Shown piece after piece: positions 44,074 through 54,481 of a DNA stretch of 64,000 nucleotides. A model generated the notes under the pieces. That model had not been told where the DNA came from and ran no database searches. It saw only the letters and a program-made list of their open reading frames with translations. Both the position numbers and the translations under genes were made by a program. How positions within the stretch are numbered: position 1 is the stretch's first letter; each line of letters begins with the position of its first letter. The DNA is from Thiomargarita sp. (GTDB lineage: Bacteria; Pseudomonadota; Gammaproteobacteria; Beggiatoales; Beggiatoaceae), in contig DYRG01000006.1 of NCBI GenBank assembly GCA_020718845.1, positions 25,668-89,667 on the forward strand, given 5' to 3'.

Positions 44074-45948
44074 TTGAAAACAAAGATGTTTTTATCAATT
44101 ATTTTTGGGGTTATTCTTTTTGTCTTTTTTACACAATTTAATTTCTACAGCAAAACCTATTTAAGCATAACTACGGATCATTTTGTTTTTGAATATAAAT
44201 TAGTTTTAAATGATACTCAAAATAACACACAAACATTTTCTCAGAAACCACCTGCGGATTATCCTTTCTTTTATATTTTTGATGACAATTACGTTGATCA
44301 TTATCGATATATTATTGGTTATTTTACTGCGTATTTTCCTCTATCAACAGAAACCATTTTTCAATATTTAAAATTCTCACTTGTTTCGTCTTCACCTATC
44401 GACATTAAAAATATTTGTCTTCACAATATTTTTAAAGAAAAATGCTGGAATGCTCAACAAATTAGCCAATCTTTTAATATTAATTTAAATGATCCTCTAT
44501 ATTTAACATTAGAATACAAAGAGGATTTTCAAACACTTCATCAAACATTTTTAATTCCAAATTTCTCAAAAATAATTGTTATTTTTCTCTTGATTGGTTT
44601 GGTAAGTTTTCTTTATTTTCAACGTAAAAAAATATTTTTTTTTCTCTTTAAAAAGAAACCAGAAATTATTTTTCTCTGGATGGGATTTATTTTTGGGATT
44701 TCAACTTGTTTCATAAATCCCCCCTTTCAAGTACCTGATGAAATTTATCATTTGTCGCACGCGGTTTACCTCACGCAACATAATGAAATTTCTTCAAATT
44801 CTTCTTATGTTTCCTTTCCAATGAATGCAATTACAAGTGGGGCGGAAGTTCATTTACATTATCGTCATACTTCATTGTTATTAAAAGAAAAATTAGATTA
44901 TTTCTCTCAACTTCCACCACATCCACAATTTACAGAAAAAACAAATTATACTCAGCATCATTCAATGTTTCCTTACATACCTTCTGGAATAGGTGTTTAT
45001 ATAGGGAAGATATTTGAATTATCATGGCTAGATATAATTTATTTGGCGAGAATAACTAATTTTTTAGTTTGGTTATTTTTGGGTTATTTAGCGATTCGTT
45101 TTATGCCGATTGGAAAATGGTTGTTATGTTTAATTGCTTTATCACCAATGAGCGTTTTTCAAGCCGCTTCTATTTCAATCGATAGCTTAGCAAATGGATT
45201 AAGTTTTTTACTTATTGCTCTAATTTTTAACTTTATTTTTAAACAGCAGCGCATTACTTTAGTGGGTATTTTAATTATTAGCATTTTCTTAACATTGACT
45301 AAAATACCTTATTTAATTTTACTTAGTTTGATGTTGTTAATTTTTACTCAACGACCACTAAAATGGTCTTATGTATTAAATAGTATTTTAATTTCTGTGA
45401 TTGTTTTTAGTAGTTTCTTATGGATTTTCTTTACTCAAATATCACCTAATTTCAATTCAATTGCTTTCCAACAAATTTATAGCATAATTCAACAACCTAT
45501 TGATTATATTCAACTTATTATTGAAACAATTAGACTTTATGGGATTTCTTTTGTACAGGAATGGGTAGGAAAGTTTGGATGGCTTGAAATACATTTTCCA
45601 GTGTGGTTTATTTCGCTGCATATTATGATGTTATCTTTATACGCAATGTCTAGTTCATCGCCTTTAGTTTTGAACAAATTGAGCAAGTTTTTCCTTTCAA
45701 TAATTTTTATTGCAGGTATTTTAATTGTTTTCACAACACTCTACATTATAGAAAGCCCTTTGCTCAAATTACCTTATATCGACGGATTACAAGGGCGTTA
45801 CTTTATTCCTCTGGGAATATTACCTTTTTTATTGTTGCAAAATAAGCGGTTTTCGTTCTCAAATAACATCCTCTCAATTTTAAGCATGATTTATATTCCA
45901 TTCTCGCTTATCTTCATGCTTATTTCTATCTATGGATATTACCACTAA
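44074..45948 (+). CDS. DUF2142-family polytopic membrane protein
   Basis: The 624-residue protein has an N-terminal helix, a soluble loop of about 140 residues and then about eleven membrane helices. Family features as I recall them are NPPFQVPDEIYHLSHA near residue 215, LSPMSVFQAASISIDSLANGLSFL, and IDGLQGRYFIPLG near the C-terminus. DUF2142 proteins resemble GT-C type glycosyltransferases and occur in surface-polysaccharide loci, which agrees with the neighbouring Wzt-like ATPase. The TTG at 44074 is chosen because AAGGAG lies 7 bases before it; the ATG four codons on would be too distant. The stop overlaps the convergent gene by 4 bases. Strongly AT-rich. Confidence 0.75.
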   Translation: MKTKMFLSIIFGVILFVFFTQFNFYSKTYLSITTDHFVFEYKLVLNDTQNNTQTFSQKPPADYPFFYIFDDNYVDHYRYIIGYFTAYFPLSTETIFQYLKFSLVSSSPIDIKNICLHNIFKEKCWNAQQISQSFNINLNDPLYLTLEYKEDFQTLHQTFLIPNFSKIIVIFLLIGLVSFLYFQRKKIFFFLFKKKPEIIFLWMGFIFGISTCFINPPFQVPDEIYHLSHAVYLTQHNEISSNSSYVSFPMNAITSGAEVHLHYRHTSLLLKEKLDYFSQLPPHPQFTEKTNYTQHHSMFPYIPSGIGVYIGKIFELSWLDIIYLARITNFLVWLFLGYLAIRFMPIGKWLLCLIALSPMSVFQAASISIDSLANGLSFLLIALIFNFIFKQQRITLVGILIISIFLTLTKIPYLILLSLMLLIFTQRPLKWSYVLNSILISVIVFSSFLWIFFTQISPNFNSIAFQQIYSIIQQPIDYIQLIIETIRLYGISFVQEWVGKFGWLEIHFPVWFISLHIMMLSLYAMSSSSPLVLNKLSKFFLSIIFIAGILIVFTTLYIIESPLLKLPYIDGLQGRYFIPLGILPFLLLQNKRFSFSNNILSILSMIYIPFSLIFMLISIYGYYH

Positions 45949-46964
45949 TACAAATCACTATCTCCCCAAGTGAAATAGAAATTTTGAGCAAGTTCTTCAG
46001 GTGATATTTTGCTTAAGTAGAATTTAGCAACCATATCTAAATTTTGAAATTGTCGTTGTTTTATAAACCCTAATTTATCTAAAAGTTCATTCCACCATAA
46101 AGGAACTTCAGAACACCAACTGTCTATTTGTTGTATTTGAGGATATTCATTAAATAATTTATTTAAAGCCAGTTGAAGTGCAATATAGGCATATTTAGGT
46201 TCAAATAGAGCATCTCCTAATAACCAACGATTATTTTCTAAGCGTCCAACAATCCAACCAACAGGCTTTCCCCAATAATAAACAACAAAAAAATCATGTT
46301 TAAAATCAGGATGTTGTTCATAACGCCATTTCAAATATTTTTGTTCTCGAATAAGCAACCAACCATAATCATCTTTTACTTGTTCAAATACTTGATCCGC
46401 CCATTCATTTGCTTGCGTGGTTTTTATAACGTTATACCCTTTTAAACGAGAAAACCATGTTCTAATTTTTCTATATTGAGAAACCTGAAATTCATCTAAA
46501 GTTCTTTGATAGATCGGGGTAATAAGATTATAATTCCAACATAGAATCCCCAAACGTTGAGCTGAATCAACATTAAAACCAAATGCAAGCGAAATTTGAT
46601 TTTCAAAATAAAATCGTTCATAAAAGCGAAAAAGGCGACTCATTAATGCAGTTTCACCATGTCCAATTTTTCTATACTTAGGAACACTAAATACATCGCC
46701 CGCGTGACAAATTAAATTTTGTTTTTCTTTAAAATAAAATAACAACGGATAGCCCGCATATTGAGCAACTACTTTATCTTGATGCCAAATCGCAGAAATC
46801 CAAGTTTGTCCATATGGATTGCTCAAATATTTCCATTTCCAATGATCCATTGTTCTTTGCGTTTTAAAGACATCATTAAATGTTTCTAAAATTATTTTCT
46901 CATCATTGGATTTATAAGGACGGATTTCAAATTCATTTGTTTGATTTGAAGTTAAATTAACCAT
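45945..46964 (-). CDS. GNAT-like acyltransferase, surface-polysaccharide context
   Basis: The 339-residue soluble protein looks like two GNAT-type halves. The first (about 10-170) has FEIRPYKSNDEKIILETFNDVF, VAQYAGYPLLF, and CHAGDVFSVPKYRKIGHGETALMSRL, in which KIGHGE could be the pyrophosphate-binding loop. The second (about 190-320) begins VKDDYGWLLIREQKYLKWRYEQHP. The donor and acceptor are unknown; an acyl modification of a glycan is inferred from the neighbouring ABC ATPase. It overlaps the end of that gene by 13 bases. An in-frame ATG five codons upstream (46979) is an alternative start. Confidence 0.65.
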   Translation of the reverse strand: MVNLTSNQTNEFEIRPYKSNDEKIILETFNDVFKTQRTMDHWKWKYLSNPYGQTWISAIWHQDKVVAQYAGYPLLFYFKEKQNLICHAGDVFSVPKYRKIGHGETALMSRLFRFYERFYFENQISLAFGFNVDSAQRLGILCWNYNLITPIYQRTLDEFQVSQYRKIRTWFSRLKGYNVIKTTQANEWADQVFEQVKDDYGWLLIREQKYLKWRYEQHPDFKHDFFVVYYWGKPVGWIVGRLENNRWLLGDALFEPKYAYIALQLALNKLFNEYPQIQQIDSWCSEVPLWWNELLDKLGFIKQRQFQNLDMVAKFYLSKISPEELAQNFYFTWGDSDLY

Positions 46965-48130
46965 TGATGATCCATCCATAACAAACCAAATTCGGGGTAT
47001 TCACTTATTACAGTGTAAGATTGCGTATGATATTCATCAATGAAACGTAACACACTTTCATCTGCAATTACTATACGAAAGCGGTAATTTCCAGAAACTA
47101 AACAAAATTTAGGAATTTTTAATTGCCATTGTTGTGTTTCAACAAATGTTTGAGGGGGTAAGTTGTTATGCTTTGTACTTGCAACAAAAATGATTTGTCC
47201 ATCAGGTTTATCAATAATAACACCCAAATGTCCCCTTGTTTGAAATTTATCTTTAGTTTTAGTGTGAATAGTAATTAAAAGATTTTCAAATGTGGTTAAA
47301 TTTTGTAAAGCCTGAGATTGTGTGCTATCGGTAATTATTACATTTGTAATTTTAACTTCTGGAGCATGGAAAAGGGGCTGTTCATTAGTTTGTGTACTTA
47401 CCTGATCTTTCTCATCTAAAAACGCCAAATAAGCACTAATAACCTCTGCACTTTCTCCAATTTGACGCATTCTTCCATGTTCTAACCAAATTGTTTGATC
47501 ACATAGCTCTCGCACTAAATATAAACTATGGCTACAAAACAAAATTGTTTTTCCATGTTCTTTAAATTGCATCATCCGTTCAACACATTTCTTTTGAAAA
47601 TGCGCATCACCCACACTTAATGCTTCATCAATAATTAAAATATCGGGATCAACACTGGTTGCAATAGAAAATGCTAATCTTACATACATCCCCGAAGAAT
47701 AGGTTTTGATAGGACGATCAATAAATTCCTCTAATTCTGAGAAAGCAATAATATCTGGCTCGCGTTGTTTAATTTCTTCTTCGGTTAATCCTAACAAACT
47801 TGCATTCAAATAAATGTTTTGTCGTCCACTCAAATCTGGATGAAAACCCGTCCCTAATTCCAATAGTGCCGCAATACGTCCTCGTTTAACAATATGACCA
47901 GAACTCGGCGTAAGCGTTCCTGTCAGCAGTTTTAACAGCGTACTTTTACCTGCGCCATTATCCCCAATTACCCCTAAAATCCCCCCTTGAGGTAAAACAA
48001 ACGAAACATTTTTCATTGCTTGAAAGGTTTGATGATAAGGCTTTCTAAAAACAATTTCTTTCAATCTATCCAATGGACGTTGATATAATTTGTATTCTTT
48101 TGATACATCTTGAACTTCAATCGCAAACAT
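46952..48130 (-). CDS. wzt: Wzt-type polysaccharide ABC transporter ATP-binding protein
   Basis: The 392-residue protein powers export of lipid-linked polysaccharide. The ATPase domain has Walker A GDNGAGKST (56-64), signature YSSGMYVRLAF (144-154), Walker B DILIIDEAL (163-171) and the H loop His201. The linker to Wzt is typical (KLYQRPLDRLKEIVFR at the N-terminus). Residues about 250-390 form the C-terminal beta-sandwich of the Wzt carbohydrate-binding type. The matching permease Wzm is not in the window. It follows the methyltransferase gene by 2 bases, and the GNAT gene overlaps its end, so the three form one unit. Confidence 0.9.
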   Translation of the reverse strand: MFAIEVQDVSKEYKLYQRPLDRLKEIVFRKPYHQTFQAMKNVSFVLPQGGILGVIGDNGAGKSTLLKLLTGTLTPSSGHIVKRGRIAALLELGTGFHPDLSGRQNIYLNASLLGLTEEEIKQREPDIIAFSELEEFIDRPIKTYSSGMYVRLAFSIATSVDPDILIIDEALSVGDAHFQKKCVERMMQFKEHGKTILFCSHSLYLVRELCDQTIWLEHGRMRQIGESAEVISAYLAFLDEKDQVSTQTNEQPLFHAPEVKITNVIITDSTQSQALQNLTTFENLLITIHTKTKDKFQTRGHLGVIIDKPDGQIIFVASTKHNNLPPQTFVETQQWQLKIPKFCLVSGNYRFRIVIADESVLRFIDEYHTQSYTVISEYPEFGLLWMDHQWLI

Positions 48131-48132
48131 TT

Positions 48133-48702
48133 CTATTCCTTATTATAAATTGCAATCCAACTAAATTCATTAGGTAAGAAATCATTAAATTGTTGGAGAT
48201 TTAGGTCTTGTTGTGTCCAACATGACAAATGATTCTCATACGGGTTTGCTTCGATTTCTTGATGAATAAATTCTTTAGGTGTACTGATTAAACAAGTTTG
48301 ACGACATACTCGTTTCATTTCCTCTAAAAATAATTGCCCTTGTGACATTTCAAAATGTTCTAAAATATCAATTGCAATTATTAAATCATACGATTTAGAT
48401 GGTAGCAAAGGCAGAATATCTAGCGCATTTCCAATTATTATTTTGTTATAACAATATTCATGGACAGGTGTAATGTAACCCGCAAATCCTTCAATGCCAT
48501 CGATTTGTATTTGCCATTGTTCTTTAGGACGTTGCTTGCCAATATTTCCTTCAATTTCAAATAAATTAATATGCTCTAAATTATTACGCATTAGAAATCC
48601 ATATTGTCCCATTCCTGTTCCAATATCGAGAACCGAATTAGGCTTTAAAGTTTCTATAAAACCTATAATTGTTGAAATTTGTGAGCTTTGACTAAATGGC
48701 AT
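48133..48702 (-). CDS. Class I SAM-dependent methyltransferase (glycan locus)
   Basis: The 189-residue protein has SAM motif I in SVLDIGTGMGQYGFLMRN (from about residue 23), an acidic beta2 end in LFEIEGN, and DLIIAIDILEHFE for motif III-like. The DxLEHF stretch and the MPFS start recall methyltransferases of O-antigen loci. I chose the ATG at 48702 because the protein family begins there; a further 16 codons are open upstream without a ribosome-binding site. It heads the unit with the Wzt-like ATPase and the GNAT-like gene. Substrate unknown. Confidence 0.8.
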   Translation of the reverse strand: MPFSQSSQISTIIGFIETLKPNSVLDIGTGMGQYGFLMRNNLEHINLFEIEGNIGKQRPKEQWQIQIDGIEGFAGYITPVHEYCYNKIIIGNALDILPLLPSKSYDLIIAIDILEHFEMSQGQLFLEEMKRVCRQTCLISTPKEFIHQEIEANPYENHLSCWTQQDLNLQQFNDFLPNEFSWIAIYNKE

Positions 48703-48798
48703 AAGAAAATCATTAAAAATAAAAAGGAGTAATGATAACATATTTTTCATATTTGTCTAGTTATGTTAAGATATTTCTTTTTTTAGGAAAAATAGAGC

Positions 48799-50754
48799 GT
48801 GAAACTCATTAAATTAGCGGCAGCAACTTTAAATCAAACGCCAATGGATTGGGATAACAACCAAGCAAATATTTTGGCAGCAATTAAACAAGCTAAATTA
48901 GAGCAAGTTGATATTTTATGTTTGCCAGAATTGTGTATCAGTGGTTATGGTTGCGAAGATGCTTTTTTGGGGATTGGTTTATTAAAACAAGCGCAAAGAG
49001 TTTTATTAGAAATTGTTCCAGAAACAAAAGGAATTATTGTTGCAGTTGGTTTGCCTGTTTTACATGAAAATCGGATTTATAATGCCGTTTGTTTATTAGT
49101 AAATGGAGAAATAAAAGGATTTGTTCCCAAACGTTTTTTAGCAAATGATGGTATTCATTATGAATCTCGGTGGTTTCAAGCGTGGCAATTAGGTATTATT
49201 GATCAAATTAAAATTGCTGATCAACTATATCCGATTGGAGATTTATATTTTAATTGTGGTGGAATAAAAATAGGATTTGAAATTTGTGAGGAAGCATGGG
49301 TTGCACAACGCCCTGGAATTCGTTTAGCAGAATCAGGGGTTGATGTTATTTTAAATCCTTCTGCAAGTCATTTTAGTTTTCAAAAAAGAGAAACCCGTTT
49401 AAGATTAGTTTTAGAAGGTTCTCGTGCGTTCGGATGTGCTTATATCTATGTGAATTTATTAGGAAATGAAGCGGGTAGAGTTATTTATGATGGCGATACT
49501 TTATTGGCAGCAAATGGCGAATTATTAAATGGAGGAAAACGTTTTAGTTTCTCTAATTATCAATTAGTAACAACAGTAGTCGATATTGATAGAAGTCGAA
49601 TGACGCAAGCAAGAACCAGTCGTTTTTCTCCAAACAAAGAATCTTGTATTAAAATACTATTTGATTTTCCTCAACGTTTGCCCACAAAAATAACTCCTTG
49701 GAAAGCAGAAACATGGGAATTACAAAATATTAAAGAAGAAGAATTTGCAAGAGCAGTTGCGTTGGGTTTATATGATTATTTGAGAAAAAGTCGAGCAAAA
49801 TGTTTTGTTTTATCATTAAGTGGAGGAGCAGATTCAGGTGCAATTGCTTGTTTAATTAAAATAATGGTGGAATTGGGTATTCAGGAATTAGGAATTGAAC
49901 AATTTTGTGCGAAATTTTCTCATGCAGACTTAAAACAAAATAACTTAATGCAGCAACTGTTAAAATGTGCTTATCAATCGACAAAGAACTCTTCAAATAT
50001 AACGTTTCAAGCTGCAAAAGAAATTGCTCAAGCAGTTGGAGCAACTTTTATTAATTGGAACGTTGATCAATTGGTAGAAAATTATGTTGGAATTATAGAA
50101 AATGCGATTGGACGAGATTTGAAATGGGATACCGACGATTTGGCGTTGCAAAATATTCAAGCGCGAACTCGTTCGCCGAGCGTATGGTTATTAGCTAATA
50201 TTTTCAACGGGTTACTGTTAGCAACCAGCAATCGGTCGGAATCGGCGGTCGGTTATGCAACGATGGATGGCGATACGAGTGGCGGTTTGAGTCCGTTGGC
50301 GGGGATTGATAAAGATTTTATTCGGCAATGGTTGAAATGGCTAGAAACCACTGGTTTGCACAATTTGAAACCCATTCCAGAACTAAAATTTATTAATGCA
50401 CAGCAACCCACCGCAGAACTACGTCAGGGGTTAGAACAAACCGATGAAAAAGATTTAATGCCTTACGATTTATTAAATGTAATTGAAAAGGCTGCCATTC
50501 GAGATCGACAAACCCCACTTGAAATATTTTATGTATTAGAAAGTCAATTTGATTATTCAAAAGAACAACTAATTATTTGGATTGAACGTTTCTTTAAATT
50601 ATGGGTGCAAAATCAGTGGAAAAGAGAACGTTTTGCACCCAGTTTTCATTTAGATAATGAAAGCCTTGATCCTAAAACATGGTGTCGTTTTCCTATTTTA
50701 TCAGGTGGCTTTCAACATGAACTTGCAGAAATGCGTCAACAAATCAAAACTTAA
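48799..50754 (+). CDS. nadE: Glutamine-dependent NAD+ synthase
   Basis: NadE amidates nicotinate adenine dinucleotide to NAD+ with glutamine as nitrogen donor. The 651-residue protein has an N-terminal nitrilase-type glutaminase with the triad Glu44 ([11 protein letters not shown]), Lys111 (FVPKRFL) and Cys163 (FEICEEAW), and a C-terminal synthetase with the PP-loop [10 protein letters not shown] near 335-344 and [18 protein letters not shown]. The GTG start has AGGAAA upstream. A G+C-rich block at about 50,100-50,380, in the synthetase part, stands out from the AT-rich flanks. The stop overlaps that of lipA by 4 bases. Confidence 0.96.
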   Translation: MKLIKLAAATLNQTPMDWDNNQANILAAIKQAKLEQVDILCLPELCISGYGCEDAFLGIGLLKQAQRVLLEIVPETKGIIVAVGLPVLHENRIYNAVCLLVNGEIKGFVPKRFLANDGIHYESRWFQAWQLGIIDQIKIADQLYPIGDLYFNCGGIKIGFEICEEAWVAQRPGIRLAESGVDVILNPSASHFSFQKRETRLRLVLEGSRAFGCAYIYVNLLGNEAGRVIYDGDTLLAANGELLNGGKRFSFSNYQLVTTVVDIDRSRMTQARTSRFSPNKESCIKILFDFPQRLPTKITPWKAETWELQNIKEEEFARAVALGLYDYLRKSRAKCFVLSLSGGADSGAIACLIKIMVELGIQELGIEQFCAKFSHADLKQNNLMQQLLKCAYQSTKNSSNITFQAAKEIAQAVGATFINWNVDQLVENYVGIIENAIGRDLKWDTDDLALQNIQARTRSPSVWLLANIFNGLLLATSNRSESAVGYATMDGDTSGGLSPLAGIDKDFIRQWLKWLETTGLHNLKPIPELKFINAQQPTAELRQGLEQTDEKDLMPYDLLNVIEKAAIRDRQTPLEIFYVLESQFDYSKEQLIIWIERFFKLWVQNQWKRERFAPSFHLDNESLDPKTWCRFPILSGGFQHELAEMRQQIKT

Positions 50755-51683
50755 AACTCACCTTTAGCTTGTTGTTCTGCATGATAAGAAGAACGTACCA
50801 ATGGCGCACTCGCTACTTTTGAGAAACCAAGTTGTTCAGCCGTTTCTTTTAAAAGTTGAAATTCATCTGGTGTTAAATAGCGTTGCACTGCCAAATGATG
50901 TTTGCTCGGTTGTAAATACTGTCCGATGGTAAGCATTTCACAATCATGTGTACGCAAATCTTTCATTACTTCAATGACTTCCTCTAAAGTTTCTCCTAAA
51001 CCTACCATTAAACCAGATTTAGTTGGCGTTTGCGGAGAAATCGCTTTGAAATCTTTAAGTAATTGTAATGATCCTTTGTAATCTGCACCCGGGCGAGCTT
51101 GAGGATATAAACGGGGAACAGTTTCTAAATTATGATTAAAAATATCGGGAGGCGTTTCTTTAAGAATTTCTAAGGCTTTTTGTTCACGACCACGAAAATC
51201 TGGAACTAATATTTCAATCTGTAAATTAGGTGATGATTTTCTTAACTCAGAAATACAAGTTGCGAAATGAGTTGCTCCCCCATCTCTCAAATCATCTCGA
51301 TCCACCGATGTAATCACCACATAACGCAAATTCATTTCAGCGACTGCGTGAGCAAGTTGCAAGGGTTCTTCTGGGTTTAAAGGTTGAGGACGACCATGCG
51401 CCACATCACAAAACGGACAACGCCGCGTACAAATGTCGCCCATAATCATAAAAGTCGCCGTTCCTCCCGCAAAACATTCGCCTAAATTAGGGCACGATGC
51501 TTCCTCACAAACAGTATGCAAATGATGATTTCGCAATTTGTCTTTCAAATGCTGAATTTTAGCTGGATTATCTAAACGAATTCTAATCCAATCTGGTTTG
51601 CGTAAAACGGTTTCAGTGGGAACAACTTTGATAGGAATTCTCGCAGTTTTCTCTGCCCCACGTTGTTTGTCAGAATGACTCAT
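50751..51683 (-). CDS. lipA: Lipoyl synthase
   Basis: LipA is a radical-SAM enzyme that inserts two sulfurs into octanoyl groups. The 310-residue protein has the auxiliary cluster cysteines in [12 protein letters not shown], the radical-SAM CX3CX2C as [10 protein letters not shown], and the C-terminal [10 protein letters not shown] with the conserved RSSY. lipB overlaps its start by 14 bases, so the two lipoate genes are translationally linked, as is common. Confidence 0.97.
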   Translation of the reverse strand: MSHSDKQRGAEKTARIPIKVVPTETVLRKPDWIRIRLDNPAKIQHLKDKLRNHHLHTVCEEASCPNLGECFAGGTATFMIMGDICTRRCPFCDVAHGRPQPLNPEEPLQLAHAVAEMNLRYVVITSVDRDDLRDGGATHFATCISELRKSSPNLQIEILVPDFRGREQKALEILKETPPDIFNHNLETVPRLYPQARPGADYKGSLQLLKDFKAISPQTPTKSGLMVGLGETLEEVIEVMKDLRTHDCEMLTIGQYLQPSKHHLAVQRYLTPDEFQLLKETAEQLGFSKVASAPLVRSSYHAEQQAKGEF

Positions 51684-52305
51684 TTGAATAGCCTAATTGC
51701 TCTAATAAAATAGGTAAAAATTGTTGAGAAACTTCATTGGTATTTAATAAAATTCCTTCCTTTTTTAAAGAAGTCATTTCTAATCCAGCATATCCACAAG
51801 GATTAATTGCTTCAAATGGTGTCAAATCTAAATCCACATTCAAACTTAGCCCATGATAAGTGCAATTTTTTCTAATTTTTAATCCCAAAGATGCAATTTT
51901 TTTTCCTTCAATATAAATACCAGGTGCTTTCTCTTTTCTTTCGGCAAAAATGCCCAGTTGTTTTAAATATAAAATAACACTTTCTTCTAATGTAGAAACC
52001 AAAGTTCTAACCGTAAAATGCTTTTTCGACAAATCCATCAAAATATAAAAAATTAATTGTCCAGTTCCATGATAAGTGATTTGTCCACCTCGATCAGTTT
52101 GAACAATAGGAATGTCGTTTATTTTGAGGATATGTTCGGGTTTTGTTGCTAAACCTAAGGTATAAACTGGGAAATGTTGCAATACCCAAATTTGATCTAA
52201 AGTTTTTAGCGTGCGTTGCTCGGTAAATGTTTGCATTGCTCGCCAAGTTTCTTCGTACGGCATCAAATCTGGATATTGAATCACTTTAATGATGTTCTGA
52301 ATCAT
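51670..52305 (-). CDS. lipB: Octanoyl-[acyl-carrier-protein]:protein N-octanoyltransferase
   Basis: LipB moves octanoyl groups from ACP to lipoyl domains before LipA acts. The 211-residue protein has [29 protein letters not shown] core (split here as [10 protein letters not shown] and [11 protein letters not shown]), the catalytic Lys in [11 protein letters not shown] and the acyl Cys in [11 protein letters not shown]. The ATG at 52305 is taken because [11 protein letters not shown] matches family starts; it lies 20 bases inside the upstream yqhA gene. Confidence 0.95.
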   Translation of the reverse strand: MIQNIIKVIQYPDLMPYEETWRAMQTFTEQRTLKTLDQIWVLQHFPVYTLGLATKPEHILKINDIPIVQTDRGGQITYHGTGQLIFYILMDLSKKHFTVRTLVSTLEESVILYLKQLGIFAERKEKAPGIYIEGKKIASLGLKIRKNCTYHGLSLNVDLDLTPFEAINPCGYAGLEMTSLKKEGILLNTNEVSQQFLPILLEQLGYSNESF

Positions 52306-52876
52306 TGTGAGAAACGGGGTGATGATAAGGATGATAGACTCGTTCACTAATCGCAAAAATAAGCCCAGAAACTACAAAAGTCAAATGAATTCCAATCATC
52401 CAACCAATATTTTCTTTAGGCATATTATCCATATTAATGAATGCTTTTAACAGTTCAATTGAAGAAATCGCAACGATTGAGCCAATTAGCTTTAATTTCA
52501 AAGCACTATAATCAACTTTTCCCATCCAGTCTGGACGATCAACATGATCTGCAACCATATCAATTTTTGAAACAAAGTTCTCATATCCACTAAAGATTAC
52601 AATGAGCAACAGATTAGCGATTAAAATTAAATCAACCAACGTTAAACTCACAATAATTAAACTCGTTTTCTCAATAGAAAAAATTTGAGGAAAGTAATAA
52701 AAAACTTCCTGAACAAATTTAACCATAAACATTGCTAGAATCAACACCGCTCCTAAATAAATGGGAGCTAATAACCAACGACTATGAAAAAGGATATTTT
52801 CAATCGCTGTTTCAATGTTTTGTGCTGCCTTTTCTTTAAAAGTAAGATTCTCTTCATTTTCTTCTGTGGGTTTCAT
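52286..52876 (-). CDS. yqhA: UPF0114 membrane protein, YqhA family
   Basis: The 196-residue protein has four predicted membrane helices and is close, from memory, to E. coli YqhA: SRWLLAPIYLGAVLIL, LTLVDLILIANLLLIVIFSGYENFVSKID, LKLIGSIVAISSIELLKAF and IHLTFVVSGLIF. The function is unknown. Compared with YqhA it has an N-terminal acidic extension of about 25 residues and a His-rich tail ([15 protein letters not shown]). It starts 13 bases after prfC and overlaps lipB by 20 bases. Confidence 0.9.
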   Translation of the reverse strand: MKPTEENEENLTFKEKAAQNIETAIENILFHSRWLLAPIYLGAVLILAMFMVKFVQEVFYYFPQIFSIEKTSLIIVSLTLVDLILIANLLLIVIFSGYENFVSKIDMVADHVDRPDWMGKVDYSALKLKLIGSIVAISSIELLKAFINMDNMPKENIGWMIGIHLTFVVSGLIFAISERVYHPYHHPVSHNDSEHH

Positions 52877-52889
52877 AAAATTGCTCCAT

Positions 52890-54473
52890 TTAATGCTCTC
52901 TTGTTGAAAGGAATTTAATTTGCGGATAACGTTCTTGAGTTAATTGCAAATTAACGCGGGTCGGTGCAATGTAGGTTAAATTGTCCGCCCCATCTAACGC
53001 AAGATTATCATAAGCCTTACGTTGAAATTCTTCAAGTATTTTTGGATCATCGCATTCAATCCAACGTGCGGTTGCAACCTGAATATTTTCAAACACACAA
53101 TCCACATTATATTCATTTTTCAAACGCCATGCAACGACATCAAATTGTAATATTCCAACTGCCCCTAAAATCAAATCATTGTTATGCAACGGGCGAAATA
53201 ATTGCGTAGCCCCTTCTTCACTGAGTTGTAATAGCCCTTTTAATAAGGCTTTCATTCGCAGTGGGTCTTTTAGAATTGCTCGACGAAAAAGCTCCGGTGC
53301 GAAATGAGGAATTCCGGTAAATTTAAGCGTTTCTCCTTCGGTAAAAGTATCGCCAATTTGAATTGTCCCGTGATTATATAATCCAATAATATCACCCGCG
53401 AATGCTTCCTCAATTTGCTCACGTTCACCCGCCATAAAAGTCATTGCATTTGCGATGTTTACTGCTTTTTTAATGCGCGTATGGTGTAATTTCATCCCTT
53501 TGGTGTATTTCCCAGAACACACCCGTAGAAATGCCACTCGATCATGATGCGCGGGGTCCATATTTGCTTGAATTTTGAATACAAATCCAGAGAAGTTTTC
53601 TTCTTCGGATTGCACTGTTCTTTCAAGGGCTTCGCGTGATTTGGGCGTGGGCGCATATTCGGTAAAAGAATTTAATAAGGCTTGCACCCCAAAATTGTTA
53701 ATCGCAGAACCAAAATAAACCGGCGTTAAATTTCCTTTCAAAAATTCTTCGTGATTAAATTCATGGCTTGCTCCTTTTACCAAATCAATTTCCTCAACCA
53801 GTTCATCTAAACGATGATTACCTAAATATGAAATCAATTCTGGATGATTTAAACTCTTAAAAGTGCGCCCTTCAGTCGTGGTATGATTATGCCCATGTTC
53901 AAATAAAGTAATGCTCTGATCTTGAAAGTTATAAACCCCTTTAAATGCTTTACCCATTCCAATAGGCCACGTCATAGGAGCACATTGAATTTTTAAAACA
54001 CTTTCTATCTCATCTAATATTTCAATGGGTTCACGACCTTCACGATCTAATTTATTGATAAATGTAATAATTGGCGTATTTCTTAAACGGCACACTTCCA
54101 ATAATTTAATCGTGCGATCTTCTACCCCTTTTGCAATATCAATCACCATCAAAGCAGAATCGACAGCGGTTAAGGTTCGATAAGTATCTTCGCTAAAATC
54201 ACCATGACCGGGTGTATCTAATAAGTTGATGATTTTATTACGATAAGGAAACTGCATGACCGAGCTTGTTACCGATATTCCCCGTTGTTTTTCTAATTCC
54301 ATCCAATCCGAAGTGGCATGACGTGAGGCTTTTCTACCTTTGACTGTTCCCGCTAATTGAATTGCTCCGCCGAACAAAAGAAGTTTCTCGGTTAAAGTTG
54401 TTTTGCCTGCGTCGGGGTGAGAAATGATTGCAAAAGTCCGACGTTTTTGGATTTCTTCAAGTAATTGGCTCAT
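52890..54473 (-). CDS. prfC: Peptide chain release factor 3
   Basis: RF3 is a translational GTPase that recycles RF1/RF2 and aids post-termination quality control. The 527-residue protein begins [31 protein letters not shown], containing the P loop; other G motifs are [14 protein letters not shown] and [27 protein letters not shown] is the RF3 switch I segment. The ATG at 54473 is preferred by family alignment; a GTG two codons upstream also fits. It follows the NYN gene by 8 bases. Confidence 0.97.
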   Translation of the reverse strand: MSQLLEEIQKRRTFAIISHPDAGKTTLTEKLLLFGGAIQLAGTVKGRKASRHATSDWMELEKQRGISVTSSVMQFPYRNKIINLLDTPGHGDFSEDTYRTLTAVDSALMVIDIAKGVEDRTIKLLEVCRLRNTPIITFINKLDREGREPIEILDEIESVLKIQCAPMTWPIGMGKAFKGVYNFQDQSITLFEHGHNHTTTEGRTFKSLNHPELISYLGNHRLDELVEEIDLVKGASHEFNHEEFLKGNLTPVYFGSAINNFGVQALLNSFTEYAPTPKSREALERTVQSEEENFSGFVFKIQANMDPAHHDRVAFLRVCSGKYTKGMKLHHTRIKKAVNIANAMTFMAGEREQIEEAFAGDIIGLYNHGTIQIGDTFTEGETLKFTGIPHFAPELFRRAILKDPLRMKALLKGLLQLSEEGATQLFRPLHNNDLILGAVGILQFDVVAWRLKNEYNVDCVFENIQVATARWIECDDPKILEEFQRKAYDNLALDGADNLTYIAPTRVNLQLTQERYPQIKFLSTREH

Positions 54474-54481
54474 GATCACAC

